In this document: positions 32,161 through 44,995 of the stretch, piece by piece | How the letters are laid out: every line of letters starts with the position of its first letter | Numbering within the stretch: the stretch's first letter is position 1 | Origin: Tetracladium setigerum | Lineage: Eukaryota > Ascomycota > Leotiomycetes > Helotiales | NCBI GenBank assembly: GCA_031472005.1 | Contig: PZJY01000003.1 | Span: forward strand, 868,001-932,000 | Direction: 5' to 3' | DNA length: 64,000 bases | Made by a program: the position numbers and the translations under genes | Notes under the pieces: model-generated | Databases searched by the model: none | What the model was told of the DNA's origin: nothing | The model's input: only the letters and a program-made list of their open reading frames with translations

Positions 32161-33151
32161 ATGAAGCCCACCTGGCTTCTCTCCGGCGTTAGGGAAAGCC
32201 TTCGATGCGCCAATTCTCCCCTTCCTGCGCGAGCGAGCAACCTCCCCCTCCGAACAGCTAGCAAGCACTTCACAACCACCTCCAGAACCCGTTCCATCGC
32301 CGCGGCCCCAATCGATTTTGTCAATCCCGATAATAAATATTGGAAACATTCTGATGAAGGCAAACCCTTCTATGCAAGAATTCTCCCAGCGTCGCCTGCC
32401 TACTTCTCCGCTCAACCGAACTTCACAGACGATTACCTTACCCTTCAAGAGTTGGACGGCAAATACTCAGGCCTTCCACACGTGAAGCCAGGAGAGGCTC
32501 CGCGAATAGCATGGCGAACGGTGGTGGAATATAGGAATATGTCTGGTGAACAGATCCTATCAACAAAATGGTACAGGGCCGTCAAGATCCTCCAACGACT
32601 CAACCACATCCATCCGTCTCTCATGCCGGAAGAAGTCACGGTAGTATTGAATAAGTTCAAGCGTACCATCAATCCATACCAGAAGCTTGTCAAGGAGCCT
32701 TATATCGATTCGATGGGCCGTACGTTCGGTGCAGGAAGGAGAAAGACGTCTACAGCAAGGGCATACCTGGTTGAGGGTTCTGGGGAGGTGCTGATCAATG
32801 GCAAGACGCTGGTCGAGGCATTTGGGACAATTCATGATAGGGAAAGCGCAATCTGGCCTTTGAAGGCTACGGATAGGATTGGGAAGTACAACCTCTGGGC
32901 GCTGGTCAAGGGTGGTGGAACAACAGGTCAAGCAGAAGCTTTGACATTGGCAGTTGCAAAGGCGCTGCTCGCACACGAACCAGCACTGAAACCTGCGTTG
33001 AGAAGAGGTAAGCTCTACGTTGGCAAAATTTTATGGATCATTGCTAATTATTTGGGCAGCTGGATGTGTAACACGGGATATAAGAAAGGTGGAGAGAAAG
33101 AAGCCTGGCCATGTCAAGGCGAGAAAGATGCCTGCCTGGGTCAAAAGATAG
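32161..33151 (+). CDS. MRPS9: mitochondrial small-subunit ribosomal protein uS9m
   Basis: Exons 32161-33007 and 33060-33151 (intron GT-AG, 52 nt), 312 aa. The N-terminus is basic and Ser/Arg/Thr-rich (MKPTWLLSGVRESLRCANSP), a good mitochondrial presequence. The S9 domain starts at YIDSMGRTFGAGRRKTSTAR and runs through VLINGKTLVEAFG, VKGGGTTGQAEALTLAVAKA and the terminal RKKPGHVKARKMPAWVKR, formed by the second exon. The last basic residues reach the ribosomal P-site tRNA in bacterial S9. The region between presequence and S9 domain is a mitochondrial extension typical of fungi. Frame intact. Confidence 0.95.
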
Positions 33152-35447
33152 GGCTGTCTATGTATGTTTTTATTTGTACTATACTGTCTCCATCACGATA
33201 AAGTTATATTCAGAGCAGCGGATAGATGAGGTCGAAATAGACTTTTGTATGATCTTCGGAAATTTCAGAATGGTGGCAAATGTTTCGCTGTGGGACATTT
33301 AAGCCGATGAAGCAAAGTTGTTCCTGTGCAAGGAAGAGGCTTGTCGTCAGAAAGCCTTTCGAGATCTTGAAGATGCGTTCGGATGGCAAAGAGGCAGAAA
33401 CAACGCCTCCAAATAGTTACAGGGTCACCCCCAACACTTGATTCTTCACAACTTCCAGCGACATCTCGAATTCTCAACACATCAGTATACAAACATTCCT
33501 TTCTCAAAACACAACTTTCTCAATTTAAGGTATTCCATGCCCTCCCCCCTCTCACCTATAATTCACGAGGTACTATTGCATGTACCTTTTGTTTACACCA
33601 ATATTTCTTTTTTCCTCTTTGGCACCACACACACCATTATTGTCCGCCCTACACCAATCCAGTCCCATGATCCAGCTCACCTGCGATCAACCACCATCAC
33701 ATCACACTCACACCCAATAATACAGCCAACTCCCTCTCCATCAGAAGGCAACCAATAGCCGCCAAACCCGCCGCCGTGGTCGAGGAAATCTAGACCCAAG
33801 ATCTTTCGACGCCATTGTCAAGAGTAGTACCTAGACATATGCCGGTTAAAAGATCATCCATCCCAAAAGAGGCCTTTCTTTCTCAAATTCCCATCCTTCA
33901 AATTTGAGATTTTTCTCCTTTTCTTTTCTTTTGTAGATAAGATGCAATTTATTTTTTGAATTTAACTCAGCTTGTGTGCTTGAGTTCATTATCCGAATTC
34001 ATTATTTTCCCGGGTTCTCGGTTCACACTACTGTACGAAGTGCTTTGAGATTACTGTATAATTGCTTTTTGCGGGAAGTCGTGTTAGCCGTGGTTGCTTT
34101 TGGCGGTTCCAGCGAGTTGGGCATCGATCCATCCATCCATTTATCTCTTTTCAACCCACTCATCCACACCCCATCCATCCATCCATCAAGGTCCATAAAC
34201 TTTCCTTTTCCCGATATTATTCTTATTAAAAAAATCAAGGAACTCTCGGAAGTGAGTCCTTCAAAAATAATCAGGCCACTTTGTCATTCTGACCTGACCT
34301 GATCAGCATCCCGTCTAGCTTTGCCACTTTCAGCCTCACTATCGTCTACGGTGTATCTGATATAGACAAGTATCAAAGTATCCTTCGCCTCATTCTTTTT
34401 GTTTTGCAGATCTCTTTGACCTCCATTTCAAAACCCGACTCCTTGTTGACGGACGACCACCCACCCCCGAAGAGTTTCCGGGGCGTGTCGTGGTCCCATA
34501 ACTTCCGCCAGGGGGATGGCACTTTCGCTCTTCAGCCTCGTTTTCTTAATGCTGTTCAATTATCATCTGGGGGTCCCACCTCTCCGACGACTTGCCAGAA
34601 CTTCGGTACTTGAGAATTCTTTTTTCTTTGCTTTTGCCGCGGAGACATGATTGATCCGACAGTGAAAGCGAATGAAGCTGTAAACGAAACTTGTTTTGGG
34701 CAACAAGGCTGCAGGAAGAATGGTGTGATGAAAGGCCGCGAGAAGCGCAAAAGCATATGCAAAGAAAGAACAATCTTTTTTGACTATCCGAGAGCCGGAA
34801 AGCATGCTCTCAACTCTGGTATGGTATCATATTTCTCTCTTTCTTTCTCCTCAAAATGTAACTCGATCTATATGCCGCGCAGGTGGATGAAAAGAATGTG
34901 CGCATAATGTACAGGTAAAAAAGTGTGAATCGAAAGAGGTGGTGTAAAAATCCCCTCCTCGGCACTCTCCTTCCTTCCCCCTTTTTCCCCTCTTACCCCC
35001 ATTTTCTCATCCGTCCGTCATTATCCATCGTAATCGTGTTCCGTATAGGTGGTCGAGGCCAACCAAGACAGAGAAAAGAAAAGAGAAATTTTGTACAGTT
35101 GTTTGTCAGTCATTGAGCCATCCCTTTCATTTGAGTCCACCCAACCATCCATGCCCAACCAACCCAACCCACCCCGACCCCACCCCACAAACCCAACCCC
35201 AGCTCCTTTTATGAGGTGCATGACACGAAGGCAAAACCACCCCAGAGGAGTCCTCGGGTGCAGTTGACTTTATCGTCCTGTTGAAAAAAACAAAGTACAA
35301 GAGCAGTGATGCCTAACAAGAAAATCTTTGACTTCGCGGAATAACAAGAAGAAACGCTAAATCGAGGACGAAGAACTGGGAGAATTAGTGTACAATGTAC
35401 AAGTCGTGGTCGAAGGTTTACTTTCAACCTCAAGCAGGGTGGTAGGA
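33152..35447. other. intergenic with simple repeats
   Basis: 2.3 kb between MRPS9 and the converging gene at 35448. It is pyrimidine-rich on the plus strand, with ATCC microsatellites at about 34128-34192 and CCCAACC-type repeats at 35140-35205. One possible short coding exon is listed separately. Otherwise no gene is supported. Confidence 0.45.
33726..33834 (+). other. possible 3'-terminal coding exon of a small unannotated gene
   Basis: After a good acceptor (TAATACAG at 33718-33725) a frame stays open and ends SRQTRRRGRGNLDPRSFDAI followed by VKSST and a TAG at 33832. The Arg/Gly cluster followed by LDPRSFDAIV looks more protein-like than chance. No matching upstream exon could be identified with confidence, and the family is not recognised. 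Confidence 0.25.
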
Positions 35448-36611
35448 TTAAGGCGGTGCTCCACCCTCGAGGGCTTCTTGAAGGTCGAGGCATTCCTCCA
35501 CAACTAAAATCGAAAGTTAAAAAAACTGCAACTGCCGTGCGGTGAACTGACTTACTCATGATTATCCGCTCCTCGGCGACACCATACTGATAATCCACAA
35601 GTCCATGGTTCTCAATCCCATCACATAGTCGAATCAAATCCTTGACCATTTTATTGATAAAGTCTTGACTCATCAAACTCTGCGGGGACGATATCCGTTG
35701 CCCAGTTTCTAGCATATCCTTTTGCTTTTGAAAGATACCAAGCCAGGCATTATTGAACTCCCCCCAGAGGCGAATTCGATCGCCGTGAAGCGCAACCTCG
35801 TCTACAATAAGGCCTTTAGCACTAGTTAGTTGGGAATCTACAGAAGAAAAAGACAACTCACCAAGATCACTGACGTGCCCCAAAAGCCACTCGGACACAT
35901 TTAAAAGAGACTGACTAGCTTCGCTCAGGCGACCATTTAAAATGTTCTGAAATATCTCCTTCAGCGCAGTCTGGTAACTTGTATATGCTGCCTCCATCCC
36001 AGATCCCTCTGGCTGAAATTCCTCCTCGGATATTAAATCTGGCGCGCTCTGAGTTATTCCCATTGCCATGTTGGTGTTGTAGCTCTGCGGCGCCAGGGTA
36101 TTGCGATTCTGGGGCTAGTTTGCTGGTATACCGAGGAGGAAGAAGAGGCGTGATGTTGAAGTGCTGGAGGAGCTGTATTTGTCGACTCGTTTGGAAAGTA
36201 AGGTGCCGGATCTGACAACATCTGCATTGCTGCGGGCTGCCGTGTTTGAAATTGAGGAGCGGAATCGTAGACATTGCTTTGCTGTGATTGCGGTGTGACA
36301 CTATACATGATATCTGGAGCGTAGGTGCTGAAGGTTTGCTGTCTCTGGTCTTGCGGGTACCCGGCTTGGTACTGCATGTTGTTCTGTGGTAGAGATCCTG
36401 TGAATGAAGGCGGCGGTTCCTGGTAATACCCCGAGTATGCAGTTGCCCCTCCTACCCCTCGATCTGATGAAGTCGTTATTGGAGCTGGTCGGTATCTCTC
36501 TGCAGATGAGGTGGCAAAGTCACGGCCTTGACTTTGTTCATTGTGGAATCTTGGGTCTTGCGCCGAGTAGGGAGCATCATTGTGCCCTCTTCTGCGATTG
36601 GTGTTGTCCAT
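35448..36611 (-). CDS. uncharacterised conserved fungal protein, 354 aa, one-base frame break
   Basis: Exons 36611-35862, 35813-35556 and 35503-35448; introns 48 and 52 nt with matching phases. The start MDNTNRRRGHNDAPYSAQDP was chosen over the longer ATG at 36719. The N-terminal 210 residues are disordered (Gln/Ser/Pro/Tyr). The frame breaks at the G4 run 36111-36114; adding one base joins SSSSSVYQQTSP to QNRNTLAPQSYNTNMAMG. The C-terminal half is a compact helical domain: EAAYTSYQTALKEIFQNIL, SLLNVSEWLLGHVSDLGLIV, LHGDRIRLWGEFNNAWLGIF and FINKMVKDLIRLCDGIENHG, ending VEECLDLQEALEGGAPP. I recall similar helical domains in hypothetical proteins of many Pezizomycotina but know no function. The layout (long disordered N-terminus, helical C-terminus) would suit a transcriptional or signalling scaffold; inference only. 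Confidence 0.72.
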
Positions 36612-39600
36612 ACCCCGTTGCAAAGTTGAAGATGTGTTTTCCAACACCGGTTCAAAGCTATGCGCCGCCGGCAATGGGGCAGGCCTGGAATATAGGAGTG
36701 CCAGCTTGCTGAATGACAAATTTCAAGTTTGGTGCAGGCTATTCTCTCCCAACGCGACAGGCTTCCAGATGCAGTATTGCGCGTTCCTCGAGAAGTCGCG
36801 ATTTGTCTCTATTCAAATCTGTTTCTAGGTCAGTCCTGTCTCGTGTCGCAGTGGATGGAAGGGGCTTGGAAGTTTCTAGCAGGTACCTTGAAGTGAGGAG
36901 TATGTAGAGAAGTAGTACGAGTGAATACAAGACGGGGATTTTGCTTTGTTTGGGGAAGGGAAGTTCGTTGCTTAAAAGTCCCAGGGTGAGCAAGAAGGTC
37001 TTCATGCACACACACACACTTGTAACAGAGTTAGAATATCTGGGACAAGCGCGTCGAACTCTGATGGGGGAAGAAATTTGTTATTGTACTGAGGAGAAGT
37101 GACAGGCAGGGTTTCGCGTCAAGCACCGGAGTGCGTAAAAATGCAGTGTATTGGGCGTTGGACACTGAGCTGTCAGTACCGTCGTCATTTGTTTCCAGGA
37201 AGATCCTGGGGATTTTGCGCAGGCAAGGACCTTGTGGGAGATCTCTTGACCTTCAGGGCTCTCTCGTGAAGACAAGGACTTCTCTTGGGCAGCAAGCAGC
37301 ACAAGCAGGGTCTCAGGTTGAGGAGTGTCGGAGAAATAATCCACAACGTCTTTTGTTTCTACCGTCTTTGCGTTGGGCTTCAGGGACACAGTCCTTCTTC
37401 TTGAGAATTTGATGACGAGATAAAGTCTGTTCTTGGAAACTTGCGCACGTCCTGCGATCAATGCGAAGTTGCCGGCCTTCTAGAAGCCCGTTAGAAGCGA
37501 ATTATGCGCAAAAAAAAGGTTTCCGTCGTGTGCAAATATTTGGTAGAAGCGGGGTGCGGGCGTGATTTGCTGCTTCCTTTCGTGTGATTATGTTGCTGCT
37601 GTTCTCTCGATTCTGGTATCTCGGAGAGTTTGCTTGATTATGCAAAGAGGATCTGGAAATTGGATTGGAGATTGAAAACGCTTGGGAGACCCCCTTCCGG
37701 ATTTTGTGTGAGATTGCAAGATGGCCCAAGAATAATGATAGGTTGGATGGGACTGTCGCACTTTGGAGCTGTTCTTTTCTGGAGAGTTCTTGCGAGTCGA
37801 TGGGTGAGCCCTCTGCTCCTCTCGACGTCACGAGGGCACTGTCTGTCTTACTTCCGCACGGTTTGGAGGAGATGATCGGTTGCTGCTTTGACTTCAGCGG
37901 GCGACTATGAGTGTTTTGCAGTAGTTCTTCTTGCGAGGTGGCAGTAGTAGTTGCAAGTGGGCAGGGCGAAACTACAGGAAATGCAGAAGTCTGAGCGGGG
38001 GCAGGAGATCGGTTTCGATCTCAGCGTGTGGCGGGTCAAGCTATAGCACCACCTGTCTCGTCCATTAGATAGCGATGATCCAATCGAATCTCTGTGAAGG
38101 GTTGCCTCACAGAGGGAGTGTGAGCTACCGTAAGCTACCGTGAGCTATTGAGAGCTACTGAAGAAGCTACTGCCACAGGCTGTCAGGTACAGTTGCAAGT
38201 GATTGAACCACCGATTATCTAAGTGGAGAAATAGTGGGAAAGAGAGAGATGGCGGGTAGAGAAAGACGGCAAGCAGCTCTGACGTGACTGTCTCTCGTGA
38301 CCGGTAGGTAGGTAGGTAGTAAAGGGCTGGTTGTATGGAGGACGAGGAGAACGAGGAGGCGGAGCGGGAGCGATAGTTGGAAGCAAAGGGTCGGGCTTGC
38401 CTCTATTCTGTTCTTCTCTGTTCTGTTTTCGGGTTGTAAGATCGATTTTTTTATGTTATACTTTCGGCTCTCCGGGAGAAGAGAAAGGTGCTGCTGCCGA
38501 GGAGGCCGATTGTTAGTGCCGGTACTCAAAATTACCTGTGAGCAGGAGGAGGCGACTTGGGAGTTGGGAAGTTCGCAGGTCGAAATATTTCTCCCAAATT
38601 TCCATGCGGCTAAGGAGCTTATGATTGATGGGCGTGCGCTAACGAGAGTGATCGCCAGCAAGGCGGCATTTCCTGGGATTTGAGATGTGACCAAATCGGC
38701 TCCAGTACCGACGGAGAAACAGCGAGCGAGGGACGAGAATCTCTACAAAAACAATTATAATTATTTATTGGGCTGCGTTTGATGCGCAAAAAAACAGACA
38801 AGGACCTACTATTCGTTAACAAGTGAGGAGGGTCCACACAAATGGGGGTAAAATGGGTATCAATGGCTGCTCGCTCTTCCGTACCTGAATCGAATCAATT
38901 GATAGAAATCTTCCGCATTGCCGCATATTACGACTCCTTATGGGCTTGTAAGCATCAAGAGTCGCGTCAACCATCTCCAATGCCCTTCTCCAAGCTAAGA
39001 ATGCCTGGGATGATAGCCCAAAAGCAATGGGGAAACCACAACAGGAAAGGGGCTGAGAAAGAAGCAATTTCCAATGTTGGAGACTCTATCAAACTATTAA
39101 TAGGCACCTCCAATGCACAACCAACAATGACTTCATTATTACTTGTGTTCTTATCTGACTTCAACATCAACTTGCGTGGGTTGTCAGCGCGTCAACAACG
39201 CAAGCGAGTTGGGTCCGGATATCTTCCCCTTCCCCTTCCCTTCCCTCTTCCACTCTTCCAGCGCTCTCCATCACCACCACAAAGGGACACCATCGAGAAA
39301 AAACAATCACAACCGCATCTTACAGTATGATCTCTGCCACGCCAACGCCAGCATTCTGCTAGGTTGGCACCAGTCTGTGCGGAAGCTCCATGACATGAAA
39401 GTGTGGCCCATTGCAGCACTTTCTGAATGATTTGCTTCGAACTGTTCTTTGCGCATCTCGCCAGCACCACCACCACCAGCAGCAGCACCCTTCAGCTGTC
39501 TGGCATCAATTATGGCGCGGTACCAAATACCCCCAGAGCCTGAAACGGGTGCGGAAGAGGAAGTTGCGCCCAAGTTGAACCCGACTCAGGGGTTGTCGAA

Positions 39601-42600
39601 TGATGTTTTGCCGTGCCTCGAGAGGTCTTAGAACCATGAACCCAGCACCCGACGACGTGAAGGATCGAGTGAAGCACTGTAGTCGCGTTTGGTCGCTTAG
39701 CACTCCAGTGTTACCACCCTGTCTCTTCTGGGTTAATGATGTGTTGCATGTCTATGTCTATTCTCCGTATGGGCAAAGGCGCCCCTGGTCAAGGATCGAC
39801 GAGACTCCCAGGATCATGCACAGGGGACTGCTTTGCCTGCGAACGACTCATCTGGAGACGAGTCTCCAGAGCTAACAAGAAGTAGACTCTGGGCAGCTTG
39901 AGCTAGAAAGATGAGATGGAAATAATGACTTTCATGCATTCATGCAAAAACGCAAAGCACACTCGACTGCCAACACGGATGGTGGTACAATCGGTAAGAC
40001 GTCCCAGCTGGGATCTGGGCTCGCAAGATTTACCCGATGTGATCATTGATGAGATCGGCATCTACGGAAATCTGATCGACAGCACTCGAGATACATCTCT
40101 TCAGACTTCAGAGCCTAACTGTAGGTCCGCCTCGCCGAGGCTACAACAAGCTCGCGTATCCCTTGTTCGGACAAATGGTCAATTCTCTTCGCCGGTCATC
40201 AAATTGTCTAACAAGTACCATGGTACTGTACTGTAAAGCACGTTACAAGCACCAAAGTCCTGGCCATCTGCTGGTGGAACAGGACGCGAAAACTGTGTAC
40301 TGGTACAGTAACTACCAGTGCTTTACCGGATGCACATTCGCTTACCAGAACAAAGCAAAACCCTCCAAGTCAACGAGGATGGACCATGAAACACCACGTG
40401 TAAACAATCGCCAGGCTGCCGGCACTGCAGTGTCACATCGTTAGGCTGCATTCATAGGGCAGAAGTAGTTCCGAATCTACTTTCGACACACTCTTCAACG
40501 GAACGCTCGAGAGTGTCAACGCCAAACAATTTCGACAACCACGAAATGCGATTCGAAGACTGGATGAACGAGTGATACAGTTCATTAAACGGCCGCTGCT
40601 ACATTTCTTGAAGTCAAATTATTCACGAGACCACGAGAACCTCTGGAGTGTTTCAGTCTGAAGACCGCATGAACTTGCAAGCCATGAATCGCATCGTGGA
40701 AACGCAGCTCGCTTTTACGAAGTTGTGTCCGAAATCATTTCCCAATGTCATCGGCCTGACATACCTTCGCTTGCAATTCATTTCGCATTATTATGAGATC
40801 CTCCCGTCCCATGTTTCTTCGTATTTGGCAACACGAAGTCTCAGCCGAGTCAACTTAATCAAGGCTATATTCAGCTCCTATCCCCACTGATTCACCACAA
40901 CCACTCTTCCAGAAGCCAGGAAATGGGAGCGAAACATATCCATACATCTTGCGTCATTTCTCGGAAGACTGGAAGTATTTGGATTAGTTTGTTTCTCCTC
41001 CAAACCCTGCTCGTCAATAATTGTGATTCGAAACCTTCTAGAAGACACCAAGAACGACATAAGTTCCCAATCTCGGCCATCACCGACCTTGTGGGAATGG
41101 TCAATGCACATCATCAACTTCCCGTTTCAAGGATCTTTCTATTATGAAACTACAACCCTCCGACACCCACCCACTCCAATTATTGTCCTTCTCGAAGGTT
41201 TCCTATTTTCGTCCTTTTCTCCGACGTTCAGTACTTGGCTAGTTAATGCCTGTTAATTGTGGACACGACAAAATCAATATGTCCGCTTCCATCGTTTACT
41301 TTATTTGCTTTGACAATCATTTGTCGATCCTCTGTGTTTCTGGTCTTGTGACTGACAGAATGCTCCGAAGAGCTAGTGCTCTTCACTAAAAGCAATAGCG
41401 TCTGAGCGTTTGCAACATCCTTGGCATGGATTTATTGAGCAAGTCAAACCACTTACTTCGGCGTCGATGCATTGAGTTCAAATACCGATAGGTAATTGAT
41501 TTGTCTATTTCTAAACTTTCCTGTCCACCTGATATTGCTCTCTTTCAAATACTTAATGGCTCGAACATCTACCAATAAGCTCTGCTCGTTTTGACCGACT
41601 CCTTTGGACAGGCCCAAAAGGCGCTTGGCATTATTTTAAACATGTACCTGCTGTACCGTACCTCAACAAAATATACATAATATCATGCGTCACCTTTTTA
41701 CAAATATCCAGGGTTCAACCGTACAGTCAAATTCAAGTGGTACTGACAGAAAACTTGACACCATGTGTCCCCAAATGTACGGTCTAAATAAACATTCTAA
41801 GTCTTACAACCTTCCAATATGAGACAGTCTCTCAGAAAATCTCACTTCATTTCACGAACCGTTTTCTTGTCACCAAAATATAGTTGCCATTTACTAATAG
41901 ATCACGCCTGCTATTCCGCCAAATTGTGCTTCATGAAAGAGCAAGCACACTTCCTCAACGACCAATAAAAACACAATCGAAGATCCGCAGGTTCTTTTCA
42001 TTGTCTATACAGAAATCTCGCTAAGTTGGGAGATCCCTCTTTGTCCTGTCAATCGTTCATTTGTTGTACTTGTGTCTGTACCCGGACTTGAAGTAGGCTG
42101 TTTCGTGTGAGGTGAAAGTTACATACAATTGGAGACAACGAAACTATCTTACCTTCCTACCAAATCGAGGTTTTTGGTTCTCTCAAGCAGACTTGCCCAT
42201 CAGCAGGTGGTGAGATAGATAGCTAAAGAACGCTCCTGCTAGGAGATTCTCCTGCAATCCTTCGATTGATGCATCCAACGTCTTGTGTTTGTCCTGACAA
42301 TTACAGTCTCTCGGCTGGAAGATCAATTCTCGATGATGTCCGCCTCTTTCGTGCTCTTCGTCGGCAAATTGGCATTTCGGAAGGGGATGAAGAATTTCCT
42401 GGCCCTCACCAGTCTGTAGTCCAGAATTGCTCCGATCTTGACTTGACCGAGGTCAGAGTTGAAATTTGCAAAAGGACAATGAGAAAGCAAAAGATAAATG
42501 GAATATGAGTTATATCGGTGCCCTGAGCTACAACACCTCTAGCAGGAGAAATATTGGTGGCGAGGGGTAAGAGTATTATTTGATTGGCCGGGGAATGTTA

Positions 42601-43373
42601 GAACAGCCCATATTATTCAATGCCGACGCACTAGTGGAGGCTCACCCTTACTATCTATCATAAGAACCTGGATGTGTGGTTTGGCGGAATAATGCGCCTT
42701 ATCTTTAATGGCTCGCAGAGTATGGAATGCTAACTCGCTGACCTGCATGAGCATGCTGTCAGTCCAGAACGACAAAGCCGCAAAAGCTGGTCTGAATTAA
42801 AAGAAGAGAAAGGATACAAGAGATTAGCCAGGAAAAGCTCTAGGACTGTCGGCATGCTCGCCTTGTAGGCAAATTAGTGGGTTATAATCGGAGAGGTAAA
42901 ACGTTGTTCCGCGTGTTGCTCGCCTTGATAGCTGTCAATATATTCTATAATTTCTGTTTGGCGTTAACTTAGATTTACACAAGTCTCAATAGCTTCAAAC
43001 CCCGATTTTTAGTTTGTGAACACAGGTGGTAATCGGAATTATTGTGCTGCATCAAGTGGCACTTACTTGGTGGAAGGGAGGCGTGCTCGCTTGTGTCTCC
43101 GCATTTTGCGAGGGCATCAAAACATTCGACCGAAGAACACATCCAGATTCTTGTGATAGTAAGGGTGAGCCCCTACTAGCGCATCCACATGGAATAAAAC
43201 ATAGAGACTATACCTTCTTCGAGATTTTTAAAGTTTCAGGCCCAATTTACCAGCATTGAATTCGGCTCAGAAACACGCCGAGCCGTTGAAATGTCTCCGA
43301 GCCCAAAATATAAACATCACCCATGACTTCTCAATATTTCCCTTACTCCCATCGTTCTCCAAATTTCTTAATC
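36612..43373. other. 6.8 kb gene-poor region
   Basis: No recognisable gene on either strand. ORFs of 60-160 codons occur (for example 37081-37461 minus, 38842-39330 plus, 42266-42508 plus), but none has a domain, convincing splice partner or protein-like composition. The part next to 36611 may be a long leader or promoter of that gene. It contains an imperfect 10-11 bp tandem repeat at 38126-38171 and a GGTA microsatellite at about 38303-38319. No transposon ORF was recognised. Confidence 0.5.
38126..38171. repeat. short imperfect tandem repeat (AGCTACCGT-like)
   Basis: About four to five copies of a 10-11 bp unit of the form AGCTACCGTA / AGCTACCGTG / AGCTATTGAG / AGCTACTGAA. Confidence 0.6.
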
Positions 43374-44390
43374 ATGGCATCAACAATGAAAGCGTGGCAA
43401 TATAATGCCATCGAAGGCACCATAGAAAAGTCGATCCACACCCAAACTCTCCCTATACCCACCAAGTCGTCTCTATCCAAAGACCAAATACTCGTCAAAG
43501 TTCTCTCCGCAGCCCTCAACCCAGTCGACTACAAGCTCCCCGAATCAACCATGGTTTCATTCATGGTGAAGCCTCCCGCCATCCCAGGCTCCGACTTTTG
43601 CGGCCAGGTGGTTGAAGTGCATGATTCAAACAGCACATTCAAGCCAGGCCAGCTAGTGTTTGGGGGGTTTGGCCGCACACCAAGGCATGGCACACTTGGT
43701 GAATACACTACCATCTCGTCCTTGGAGTGCGCGCCGCTACCAGCAAGTGTCAAGGTTGATGACGCTGCGGCTATAGGCATTGCCGCGATGACTGCGTATT
43801 TGTCCCTGCCTCCACAAGCAGTCAAGCCAGGAGCAAAGATCTTCATCAATGGCGGGAGCGGTGGTGTAGGAACATGGGCTATTCAATTTGCAAAGATTAG
43901 AGGTGCTGAGGTTACAACAACCTGCTCAACTGCGAACGTCGAGCTTTGCAAAAGCCTCGGTGCGGACAAGGTGTTGGATTACAAGAAGGTGGACGTTGTA
44001 TCGGAGCTGGAGCAATCGGGACTGGTGTATGATGTTTTCGTGGACAATGCAGGGTCACCAGCAGGTCTGTACGAGCGCAGTGACAAGTTCATCAAGACGG
44101 ATGGAACTTTCATGCAGGTTGCTGCGGGAATGGATTTAAAAGCAGCAGGTACTGTATTTAAGAGATTACTATTGCCTCGAGTGCTGGGAGGTGGTCCAAG
44201 GAAGTTTCATTTTGTGCAGGTGAAGTGTACAACGAAGGATTTGGAGCAAATTGGGACGTGGATGGCAGAGGGGAAGGCTAGGAGTGTGATTGATAGTGTC
44301 TTTGAGTTTGAGGATGTACCAGCAGCTTTTGAGAAGTTAAGAGAAGGGAGGGCAAAGGGGAAGATTGTTGTTCATGTAGCCAAAGAGTAG
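43374..44390 (+). CDS. MDR-superfamily NAD(P)H-dependent oxidoreductase (quinone-reductase/RTN4IP1-like)
   Basis: Single exon, 338 aa from MASTMKAWQYNAIEGTIEKS; an in-frame ATG 51 nt upstream (43323) is less likely. The N-terminal GroES-like domain includes VKVLSAALNPVDYKLPE and PGSDFCGQVVEV. The Rossmann nucleotide-binding motif is INGGSGGVGTWAIQFAK, and LGADKVLDYKK and VYDVFVDNAGSP follow. It lacks the Cys ligands of zinc-containing alcohol dehydrogenases, so it belongs with zinc-less reductases. Such proteins reduce quinones or activated double bonds with NADPH; stand-alone trans-enoyl reductases of polyketide pathways share this fold, but no synthase is nearby. No signal peptide. Confidence 0.9.
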   Translation: MASTMKAWQYNAIEGTIEKSIHTQTLPIPTKSSLSKDQILVKVLSAALNPVDYKLPESTMVSFMVKPPAIPGSDFCGQVVEVHDSNSTFKPGQLVFGGFGRTPRHGTLGEYTTISSLECAPLPASVKVDDAAAIGIAAMTAYLSLPPQAVKPGAKIFINGGSGGVGTWAIQFAKIRGAEVTTTCSTANVELCKSLGADKVLDYKKVDVVSELEQSGLVYDVFVDNAGSPAGLYERSDKFIKTDGTFMQVAAGMDLKAAGTVFKRLLLPRVLGGGPRKFHFVQVKCTTKDLEQIGTWMAEGKARSVIDSVFEFEDVPAAFEKLREGRAKGKIVVHVAKE

Positions 44391-44995
44391 ATTGTTATTT
44401 GTGCTACAAGAGATCAAGATATCAGAGAATATATTCAGATGCCTTTAAAAAATGGTGCAATGAAGGAGTTTTAGGCATGGCCAAAACTATACCGTCGTGC
44501 TAGTCGGCTCGTCTCCTGTAATTTTCTTACGCTCGGGACTCGCTTACGTTGAATCGTATTATCCAAAGACCACATATTTAGCAAAGCAGTTGAATGCTTC
44601 AGCATTATTGTTAAAATATGATCTGGTCGCCAGAGCATCGATGACTTACAGCTCAGTATTTAAACTCACTGCAGGTGAAAGCTTTTCGAACTTGGGAGGG
44701 GAAGTGGGTTTAAGCATTCCCCTGTATAATTTTTGCCCTCTGTGCGTCTATTCTAGCACTTGATAGAGATATACTCAATATGCATTGTGATGGGCAAGAG
44801 GAGGCGAGCGCCGTACCATTGGAAGCGACTTCTCAACGAAAGCACATATATGAGTGCGAGCCTAACCTAACAGGTGATTTTGATCTTTTGCAAAGATATA
44901 TGTGATCCTCATAATCGTAATGTAAAGAACCACCTTCCGTGCTCAGGTAAAATGATGGCTTTATTCAAATTCCACCAGGCTCATAAAAGAGATCT
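44391..44995. other. convergent intergenic / 3' UTRs
   Basis: Contains the 3' ends of the oxidoreductase and of the DRG1-type GTPase. An 88-codon ORF at 44497-44763 has no recognisable content. Confidence 0.4.

Noticed and set aside
39950..40050. tRNA- or 5S-like look of a GGTAAGACGTCCCAGC stretch
   Set aside because: No cloverleaf with matching acceptor stem or B box could be built, and it does not match fungal 5S sequence.
43374..44390. Secondary-metabolite cluster around the MDR reductase
   Set aside because: Neighbours are a GTPase and a Spo12-like protein; there is no synthase, transporter or pathway regulator.
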